A stretch of DNA of 53,750 nucleotides, from NCBI GenBank assembly GCA_040182905.1, contig JARQWU010000040.1, positions 1 through 53,750 of the forward strand, read 5' to 3'. The position numbers and the translations under genes are program-made. Shown piece by piece: positions 47,386 to 53,750 of the stretch (position 1 is its first letter; every line of letters begins with the position of its first letter). Under the pieces are notes generated by a model, which did not search any database, was not told the DNA's origin, and saw only the letters and a list, made by a program, of their open reading frames with translations. This DNA comes from Barthelona sp. PAP020 (taxonomy: Eukaryota; Metamonada: BaSk clade).

Positions 47386-48201
47386 ATGATTGAAAAACGT
47401 GTCGGATTTATTGGTGGAGGTAATATGGCTTCAGCAATATTAAATGGGATGAATAACACTGGTTTTGATATGAATACAGTTTCAGTTTTTGATATTTCTG
47501 TTGAAGCTTTGAATCAAGCAAAACAAATGGGCTGCAATATTCATAAAGATTGTAGTTTGGCGCCAACTCTTTGTGATGTCATTGTTTTAGCAGTTAAACC
47601 TCAAATTTTGTCTATCATTATGGATTCGATTGCTGATAAATTAACTTCGAATCATCTAGTCATTTCAATATTAGCTGGAACTTCAGTGGAAAAAGTACAA
47701 TCCTTTTGCTCAACCAAACTTCGTATTGTTAGAACTATGCCCAACACTCCAATGAGTATCGGTGAAGGGATGATTGGAATCTATTTCAATGATGAATGTT
47801 TGGAGGAAGACAAAGAAATCCCTTTGAAAATTCTTGGATGTTCTGGTAAAATTGTTGTTGTTGATGACGAAAGTAAGATGGATTCTATCACTGCAATTTC
47901 TGGCAGTGGTCCTGCTTATTTCATGCTTTTTTGTGAAGCTATGATTGAATCAGCTGTTTCTTTAGGTTTTTCTGAAGAAGAAGCGATTTTGTTGGTTTCA
48001 CAAACTGCAAAAGGTTCAATTAATTATTTAAATAGCAAGGAAGGTTTTCCAGCTGCATCTTTACGAAAACAAGTTACCAGTAAGGGTGGAACAACTGAAG
48101 CGGCTTTAAATGTATTCAATTCAAATGATTTGAAAGGAACGGTTTTAAATGCAGTTGAAGCAGCTCGTTTTAGGGGAGAGCAATTGAACCGAATTAATTA
48201 A
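47386..48201 (+). CDS. proC: Pyrroline-5-carboxylate reductase
   Basis: It reduces pyrroline-5-carboxylate to L-proline with NAD(P)H, the last step of proline synthesis. The 271-aa protein is full length. The Rossmann nucleotide-binding turn is VGFIGGGNMASAILNG (residues 6-21). VIVLAVKPQIL, IVRTMPNTPMSIGEGM (around 110-125) and the C-terminal dimer domain signature ISGSGPAYFMLFCEAMIES (about 170-188) follow, and near the end SKGGTTEAALNVF. All match the ProC family. It is compact, like bacterial enzymes, and lacks a clear targeting sequence. A 256-bp spacer separates it from the divergent Atg8-like gene. Confidence 0.95.
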   Translation: MIEKRVGFIGGGNMASAILNGMNNTGFDMNTVSVFDISVEALNQAKQMGCNIHKDCSLAPTLCDVIVLAVKPQILSIIMDSIADKLTSNHLVISILAGTSVEKVQSFCSTKLRIVRTMPNTPMSIGEGMIGIYFNDECLEEDKEIPLKILGCSGKIVVVDDESKMDSITAISGSGPAYFMLFCEAMIESAVSLGFSEEEAILLVSQTAKGSINYLNSKEGFPAASLRKQVTSKGGTTEAALNVFNSNDLKGTVLNAVEAARFRGEQLNRIN

Positions 48202-48320
48202 TGGTGTAAATACAACTTTTTTTTCTTGATTTCAATGAAATGATGGCCTCTTCAAGGTATGGCTATGAAAAGGAATAAAAAGAAGAGCGCATCAAATTTA
48301 CAAAAATTTATTCACACATG

Positions 48321-50378
48321 TCAATTAGATTTTCCACTGTGTTTGGGATACTTAGTTTTCTTCCTGTTTTCTTGCATTAAATTCATGGCTTCAGTCATTT
48401 GAGGCAACTGTTGTTTAACCATTCGGTTTAGAGCATCTTCTAAGCGCAATTGATTACTTGCATCAATCATTGATTCAGTAATATATCTAAATTCATCTCT
48501 GCTCAAAAAATTACTATTGTTAACATCAGCCGAATCAAACAAAGATTTAGGTGTTTGACCGGGGAAAGCTCTAGCGAACACCTTTTTATGTTTGTCACAA
48601 TAATCTTTGAATTCTTTCCAAGAAATACGACTATCATTGTCAGTATCTACAGCTCCAAAACTGATTAAAGGATTAGGCTTGTTGTCAATTTGTTCAAATC
48701 CCAAAACATTCAAAAATGATCTTTTTGTCTCACTCAATCCAAGTAATAATTCATTTTGTTCTTCTTCAACGGCAACATCTTCTCTTACTTGTGAAAAAGT
48801 ATCATTAATAATGGCCAAAAACATGTTTAATAGTACAAATTGTCCCAAGAACATGAACATTACAAAAAACAAAGGTCCTAAGAATCGATTGGTTTGCCAC
48901 AAAGATTGATAATCATAGTCTCCCAATAACATTCTAAATAGAGATATTGCACTTTCAGATTGACTTCTAAATTCAAACATATCAACACCAAATGCCAAAA
49001 ATCCAGCGTTAGCAAAACCAAAGAAAATAATTGCAAAAATAACAACAAAATACACAATGTCTACCGAAGCCAATCTAAGAACTCGCATCAACACGTCCAA
49101 ATGCTTGGAAACCGATAAAAATCTGAAAGTTCTTAAAGCTAATACAAAATGCATAACTGCCATCACATTCAATTGTTGATTAATCGCAAAACCAGCTCCT
49201 TGAAAGTTAATATAGATCCAGCCATTTTCTGGTTCAAAACTACTTCGATCTTCTCCTATTTGCTTAGTGACTGATTGATCAACCACGTATCTTAAATAGA
49301 TCATTACAGCAACAATAGCATAGAGAACAATGTCTAAAAGATTCCAAGCAGATGCTTTGAAATAACTGGAAATTCCTCTTTTAACAACAAGAATCAAATC
49401 ATAAACAAAATACAAGCCAATCCAAAGAAAACAAATGTACATCAAATATTTTGCTAAAACGTCACTACTTGTCAATCCATCAAATAATTTGAGTGCACGT
49501 ACCGTAGCTGAGGGGAAAACTCCTGCTGAAGGAGGCATTTCAAATAAAATACGTACAACACCAAAAAGATTCAAATTAGCATTGTATACAGTAAAATCAA
49601 TGAATAAGGCTCGAGTAGCAGCATCAATCCACGAATTATCAAATAAATATTGTGAGAGATTCTTAGCCATTGTATGATCAGGCGGTAAATCAACAATATA
49701 TCCACTGCCAGGATAACTACCATGTCTTCCCATAAAGGTGAATCCTCCCAAGTCGTCCTGAGAATGCCAAATCCATGGATTTTTGGTACAGTATGGAATA
49801 GTCTCATTGCTAACAAATGAAGCATTATAATCTCCAAACACAGAGGAAAATTCGTTTGAAGTTGAAAAGTCGCCATAACAATGTTCAATGGAATTCTTAA
49901 ATATATCAGGAATGCTACATGAATCATTCCTCACACGTATTTGCCGTAATCTGACACCACCTACAATACGATCAAAATTATAAATATAGGAATTCTTCTC
50001 TGAACTAGGTTTTTCCTTTTCATTATAATATGTGTCAACATACAAACCATTCACTAAAGGTCCTTTCATAAATTGCCACATCTCTTCAATTGTTTGAACA
50101 TCTTCAAATGTTTTTTTAATATGTGTGAACTCTGAAGGATATTCTTCCCATAAAAACATATCTTTCAAAGCATTTGCAAAATGAAAAGATGGAGCAGCTT
50201 GCCTTTGCATATTAGTAGCTATGGTGAATACTATTATTAATATTATTTGAAGAATTAATCCAGACAATATTTGAACTGGACTCAATCCCATCTTATTCGA
50301 AGATTTTAACTGCTCATTTTCGGTAACTATTTCGGGATAAACAGTTAAAGTTGGAAGTGGTGTTTCTCTTTCCACCAT
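48321..50378 (-). CDS. PKD2: Polycystin-2 (PKD2-like) TRP channel with EF hands
   Basis: A non-selective cation channel of cilia and flagella. The 685-aa protein has an N-terminal TM (about 31-52), the large extracellular polycystin domain (about 80-300, with GGVRLRQIRVRNDSC and LGGFTFMGRHGSYPGSGYIV), then five further TM helices. The pore helix and filter region are SLFRMLLGDYDYQSL (about 473-487), with the last helix LNMFLAIINDTFS. Two EF hands lie in the C-terminal tail, DTDNDSRISWKEF (about 576-588) and DSADVNNSNFLSRDEF (about 612-627), and a coiled-coil tail follows. Length and order match PKD2; PKD1-type extracellular repeats are absent. Confidence 0.93.
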   Translation of the reverse strand: MVERETPLPTLTVYPEIVTENEQLKSSNKMGLSPVQILSGLILQIILIIVFTIATNMQRQAAPSFHFANALKDMFLWEEYPSEFTHIKKTFEDVQTIEEMWQFMKGPLVNGLYVDTYYNEKEKPSSEKNSYIYNFDRIVGGVRLRQIRVRNDSCSIPDIFKNSIEHCYGDFSTSNEFSSVFGDYNASFVSNETIPYCTKNPWIWHSQDDLGGFTFMGRHGSYPGSGYIVDLPPDHTMAKNLSQYLFDNSWIDAATRALFIDFTVYNANLNLFGVVRILFEMPPSAGVFPSATVRALKLFDGLTSSDVLAKYLMYICFLWIGLYFVYDLILVVKRGISSYFKASAWNLLDIVLYAIVAVMIYLRYVVDQSVTKQIGEDRSSFEPENGWIYINFQGAGFAINQQLNVMAVMHFVLALRTFRFLSVSKHLDVLMRVLRLASVDIVYFVVIFAIIFFGFANAGFLAFGVDMFEFRSQSESAISLFRMLLGDYDYQSLWQTNRFLGPLFFVMFMFLGQFVLLNMFLAIINDTFSQVREDVAVEEEQNELLLGLSETKRSFLNVLGFEQIDNKPNPLISFGAVDTDNDSRISWKEFKDYCDKHKKVFARAFPGQTPKSLFDSADVNNSNFLSRDEFRYITESMIDASNQLRLEDALNRMVKQQLPQMTEAMNLMQENRKKTKYPKHSGKSN

Positions 50379-50605
50379 ATTGTGTAAAAAACAAAAATAA
50401 TTTATTAATAGTTTTTCACTTTTGCAAAAAAAAACTCAAAAATTAAACTCATTTTACACATTATCTTTGTTGAAAACAAAAGAAAATCGAACAACAGATT
50501 GAAAAAACATGGAAATTAAAATTATCATAAAAAGAAGAATACTCCAATTGTAATGAAAAGTAGTGATAATATATGGTCTTCATTAATTTGCGTTGGGTCT
50601 TTGTT

Positions 50606-50953
50606 TCAAGAAAGATATTTCTTTAATTCTTTTTGTTTCATTAGCAATTCAATAGTTTTTGAAGTATATCCTTTATCTTGCAACTCTTTTTTATGTCTTA
50701 ATAGAACTACATCTTCATAAGGGGCTGAAGAAGGTTCTTCCTCTTTTTTGAAAGGAATTTGTCTTTTTATTTTCAACGAATCATAAAATTTAAAAATATA
50801 TTCATTCTTAGGAGGTACTATTGAAGGAATTCTTTGACGACGTCTGTGCATATCTTCAACTTTACATATTGGTGGGATAATTTCTCGTTCCTTAAGTTTT
50901 TTTCTGTACCATTTTATTTCATCTTGGTTTGGACAGACTAAATTCAAATTCAT
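50606..50953 (-). CDS. Small basic protein, unknown
   Basis: A 115-aa protein starting at ATG 50953. It is rich in Lys, Arg and Glu, with EIKWYRKKLKEREIIPPICK at the N-terminus, EDMHRRRQRIPSIVPPKNEY in the middle and a C-terminal helix KGYTSKTIELLMKQKELKKY. No membrane segment. The helix-loop-helix charge pattern suits a small binding partner of a larger complex, but no family was recognised. Lying between PKD2 and a phosphoribosyltransferase on the same strand tells nothing about function. Confidence 0.6.
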   Translation of the reverse strand: MNLNLVCPNQDEIKWYRKKLKEREIIPPICKVEDMHRRRQRIPSIVPPKNEYIFKFYDSLKIKRQIPFKKEEEPSSAPYEDVVLLRHKKELQDKGYTSKTIELLMKQKELKKYLS

Positions 50954-51032
50954 TTTTTGATGATGTAAAAAAAAAAAATTCAGAAAAATTTACAATCAAC
51001 AAATTGTCGCGTTCAAAAAAAAAAGTGCAATA

Positions 51033-51626
51033 TTAAACAATGACCCTTTTAGGAAGTTCATTAAAAAAATAATTGATACCTTCTTCATTTAAATTACAAA
51101 GAAAAGGTAATTCTCTCATTCTTTCATTAACATCAAGACCGTACCCAGCTAACCAAACATCAGGAGCTTCCAATCCCCAAAATTCGGGTTCAGGTGTGGT
51201 TCTTTCAACTTTTTTGTTTAATAAAAGACATAATTTGACTGAACGAGCACCCAACTTCAATAATTCGTCCTTGATAGTATTTAATGTCGTACCACTTTCA
51301 TACAAATCATCACAAAGCAAACAATCGCGACCTTCAACCCATGAAGCATTAGGTTTCAAACGATAAATTAATTCTTTAACAGACATTGAACCTCCAAAAT
51401 ATGCAGTTGCTGACACTGGAATAAATTCAGTTGGAATGGTCAATTCTCTAATCAAATCATGAGCAAAAAATAAAGCTCCAGTCATAACTGGCATGATAAT
51501 TAGACTATTTTGATCAGTGGAATGTTGGTATTCACTATCAACGTCTTTTGCAATTTTTGAAACAGCTTCTTTAATCTGATCTTCTGTATAGTAAATCTTA
51601 TCAATATATTTTGAATAATCCATCAT
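51033..51626 (-). CDS. Hypoxanthine/purine phosphoribosyltransferase family protein
   Basis: Salvages a purine base with PRPP. The 197-aa protein has the type I PRTase fold. The flexible-loop region (SVKELIYRLKPNASW) and the PRPP-binding motif LLCDDLYESGTTLNTIKDEL (about 102-121) are followed by LGARSVKLCLLLNKK and VWLAGYGLDVNERMRELPFL. In human-type HPRT the PRPP loop reads with Asp at the general base position. Here Glu110 stands at that position (LYESG). The rest looks functional. The overall sequence is nearer bacterial hypoxanthine PRTases than the classical human-type HPRT. The start is the ATG at 51626. Confidence 0.8.
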   Translation of the reverse strand: MMDYSKYIDKIYYTEDQIKEAVSKIAKDVDSEYQHSTDQNSLIIMPVMTGALFFAHDLIRELTIPTEFIPVSATAYFGGSMSVKELIYRLKPNASWVEGRDCLLCDDLYESGTTLNTIKDELLKLGARSVKLCLLLNKKVERTTPEPEFWGLEAPDVWLAGYGLDVNERMRELPFLCNLNEEGINYFFNELPKRVIV

Positions 51627-51767
51627 CAATTCGAAAAAAAGAAAAAAGACAAGATGTTTGGTTGAGGTTTTTTTTTCTTGATTTTTCCGTTTTTTTCTAA
51701 AATCTAAAAAAGAAAAGATGAAATACCAACAATTTGAATAAATATTAACAAAAAATACATATATTTA

Positions 51768-53213
51768 TCAACCAAAATTTCGATTAGACTTTTCAAACCG
51801 ATCAAAGACAGGTGACGATGATAATTTCTTTAATTTTAATTCAAGCGCATTTCTTTCCATTGATGTATTGATCAATTGATGTTTCAACTTTTCATATTTT
51901 TGAGAAAGTTCATAATCTGTACATTTTTTTTCATTTAATTCAGCACAAGTTTCTTTTAATTTAACAGTTTCATCCAAAGTATCATTTAATTTTGTTTTTG
52001 TCGATTCCAATTCGTCTTGTAAAATTGACAACTCTTTGTCAAATTGAGACATCAAAACTTTCTTTTGTTGTTTTTCTGATTGTAACAATTCCTTTAATTC
52101 TTCCAATTCTTGAGTTTGATCAGATTCCATCAAATGTTTATCTTCGTCCATTTTGACAGTTGCAAAAATTTCGCATAAATCGTTATATTTTTCATTGAGG
52201 TCTTCTAAAGCATCATAAGCTAAAATGGTTGTGTCTTTCAATTCTTCATTTTCATTGCGAAGAGAATCAATTGTTTCTTCATGTTTCAACAAAAGATTGT
52301 TCGTTTTCGTTTGAAAATTTGTAATATATGTTTGCTTTTCTGATAACTTTTCTTCTAAATTAATAACTTCATTCTTCATTTTCCTCTTTTCTTTTTCGAA
52401 ACTTTGAATTTTCAATTGATACTTCTCACTCAATTCTTTAAATTCCTGATTTTCAATCTTTAACTTATCAATAACATCTTTTAAATCCTTTTCTCCAATT
52501 TTTTCAATATTTTGTATATTTTTTTCGCGTTCAGATTCAATTACCAAATTTTGCATCTCTTTTAACTCTTCAGATAATTTATTTTGTTCAATTATATCAA
52601 AATTAAACTTTTCATCAAAACAAGTGATTAATTTACACATTTCTTTCAATTTTAACGATAAATTGGTACTTATCTGTATTTTTTGCAACTTTTCTGTTAC
52701 TTTTTGACCATGTTCTATTCTTTCCTTCATATGATTATCTGATATAACTGAAGGTATCAAAAATTCTTCATTTTCTTCATACATTTCAGGAAACATATCC
52801 TCTCCAATCAAATCTTCTCGTAATTCTTTTGTTTCTAAATATATGTCTTCAAATTGAATGCTAATATTTCTCATAATTTCATCAAATTTCTTTTCATATT
52901 CGTTGCTTTGTTTATAAAAAAGTTCATTATTAAAAACTTCAACAGAATTTGTTGTTGGTATGTCATAATCAGTTGTTAACTGTTTCAAATTTCTATCGAT
53001 CAAATTTGTTTGATTTTCAAAAGCTTTTATCAAATTAATCAACCATTCAATACTATTAATTAAAGGTTCGTGGAATTTAATATGTGAATTGACTGAGGCT
53101 TGTAAACTCTCAATGGTTCGATTTTGAATTTCTAATCGTTTTTCCAATTCATTAATTTTCCTTTCATATTCAACATTTGAATCATTGGAAGCAGAATTTC
53201 CAAACAATCCCAT
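51768..53213 (-). CDS. Long coiled-coil protein, unknown
   Basis: A 481-aa protein starting at ATG 53213 (the frame stays open to a TTG further upstream). After a short Gly/Asn-rich N-terminus (MGLFGNSASND), nearly the whole length is coiled coil (about 15-470) with Glu/Lys/Leu heptads, interrupted by a polar loop near residue 160-185. No globular domain, transmembrane helix or signal peptide. It resembles coiled-coil proteins of centrosomes, flagella or vesicle tethers in general only. It is followed on the same strand by the kinase gene fragment upstream of it. Confidence 0.6.
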   Translation of the reverse strand: MGLFGNSASNDSNVEYERKINELEKRLEIQNRTIESLQASVNSHIKFHEPLINSIEWLINLIKAFENQTNLIDRNLKQLTTDYDIPTTNSVEVFNNELFYKQSNEYEKKFDEIMRNISIQFEDIYLETKELREDLIGEDMFPEMYEENEEFLIPSVISDNHMKERIEHGQKVTEKLQKIQISTNLSLKLKEMCKLITCFDEKFNFDIIEQNKLSEELKEMQNLVIESEREKNIQNIEKIGEKDLKDVIDKLKIENQEFKELSEKYQLKIQSFEKEKRKMKNEVINLEEKLSEKQTYITNFQTKTNNLLLKHEETIDSLRNENEELKDTTILAYDALEDLNEKYNDLCEIFATVKMDEDKHLMESDQTQELEELKELLQSEKQQKKVLMSQFDKELSILQDELESTKTKLNDTLDETVKLKETCAELNEKKCTDYELSQKYEKLKHQLINTSMERNALELKLKKLSSSPVFDRFEKSNRNFG

Positions 53214-53323
53214 ATTTGTAGTGTCAATTGTTGATAAGAAAGTAAAAATTTCAATTAAAGGCTTTATTTTTGACCTTTGAAATAACCAAAAGACAGACAA
53301 TAATAATAAAAATATACAAAATT

Positions 53324-53750
53324 TTACAGTTTTAAAGGAGGTAACAACTCTATTTTTTGATTAATCCGATTACCATCGCTTTTATTATTGTTATCAGAAA
53401 ATTTATCATTATGAAATAAAGAAGCAACATTGTCATTACTTTTAAGCACCAAATCGCCTGATTTAAGATTAGATGAAGTCTCATTATCATGAGCATTCGA
53501 TAAAGAACTCTTTTGAGAAATGTTAGAACGAAAGGTGTTTTGTCGAAAAGTTGATTGACCTTCAACAATAAAAGGATGTTGTAATGCTTCCAAAGGTGAC
53601 ATTCGAGTTTCTGGATTCCAATCCAAACATCGGTCAATAAAATCTATAAAACTAGCATTATTTGACCTAACCGCTGCAGATAACTGTTTATTATTAGGCA
53701 TTCTTTTCTTACCACGACTATTAGGGACTATCTTGGCATGACCAACAGAA
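53324..53750 (-). CDS. DYRK-type protein kinase, C-terminal part (runs off the window)
   Basis: The 5' part lies beyond the window. The visible frame is open to the last base. The kinase C-lobe end is clear: SRGKKRMPNNKQLSAAVR, then FIDFIDRCLDWNPETRMSPL and EALQHPFI. These match the last subdomain of DYRK (dual-specificity tyrosine-regulated) kinases; the NSRGKKR insert before the final helices is a DYRK trait. The tail after the kinase is about 90 residues, polar and Asn/Ser-rich. DYRKs control cell cycle and cytoskeleton. The catalytic core is not in view, so activity cannot be judged. Confidence 0.75.
   Translation of the reverse strand, partial: SVGHAKIVPNSRGKKRMPNNKQLSAAVRSNNASFIDFIDRCLDWNPETRMSPLEALQHPFIVEGQSTFRQNTFRSNISQKSSLSNAHDNETSSNLKSGDLVLKSNDNVASLFHNDKFSDNNNKSDGNRINQKIELLPPLKL

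Overview
This is a nuclear fragment of a unicellular eukaryote. It is AT-rich, tightly packed and apparently intron-free: about 30 protein genes in 53.7 kb on both strands, each readable as one uninterrupted frame with the standard stop codons. Eukaryote-only machinery is clear: condensin SMC2, MCM4, TFIIH p44, CPSF100, NOM1/Sgd1, URI, WASH, ATG7 and an Atg8-like protein. CEP104, a polycystin-2 channel, a C2/coiled-coil protein like CCDC33 and a kinesin-14 indicate a flagellated cell. Missing introns, short spacers and bacterial-type enzymes (an adenylate-forming tRNA-thiolation-like protein, a proline racemase relic, a YbaK-type deacylase) fit an intron-poor, possibly anaerobic excavate-type flagellate such as a metamonad or parabasalid. 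The species cannot be fixed from the sequence alone.

Layout. 0.5-5.1 kb: two paralogous WD40 proteins, both 397 aa, in inverted orientation around a two-TM protein. 5.4-12.1 kb: WASH1, a small membrane protein, TFIIH p44, an IQ-RhoGEF and a cytochrome b561-like protein. 12.3-20.6 kb: CEP104, SMC2, a PLAA/Ufd3-like WD40-PFU protein and a URI-like prefoldin. 20.8-27.4 kb: a third WD40 protein, a small unknown, NOM1, a frame-broken ORF region and ATG7. 27.5-37.2 kb: a large kinesin-14 with poly-Glu tracts, the thiolation-like enzyme, CPSF100, a decayed proline racemase and a YbaK-like deacylase. 37.5-47.1 kb: MCM4, a basic unknown, the CCDC33-like protein, a divergent actin-related protein, a coiled-coil protein and the Atg8-like ubiquitin fold protein. 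47.4 kb to the end: pyrroline-5-carboxylate reductase, polycystin-2, a small unknown, a purine phosphoribosyltransferase, a coiled-coil protein and the C-terminus of a DYRK-type kinase that runs off the window.

Genes are not arranged by function, as expected for a eukaryote, but some share themes. ATG7 and the Atg8-like protein could be an enzyme/substrate pair in autophagy lipidation. CEP104, PKD2, the C2/coiled-coil protein and kinesin-14 concern cilia and microtubules. WASH1, RhoGEF and the actin-related protein concern actin. P5CR and the dead proline racemase both concern proline. Several neighbours are divergent with very short spacers (63 bp at 22.4 kb, about 130 bp at 11.5 kb), implying bidirectional promoters.

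The least ordinary items are the proline racemase pseudogene at about 36.0-36.4 kb, the Atg8-like protein ending in an already exposed glycine, the bacterial-type thiolation enzyme, the duplicated WD40 pair with a conserved non-WD tail, and several coding-like but broken stretches in the longer spacers.
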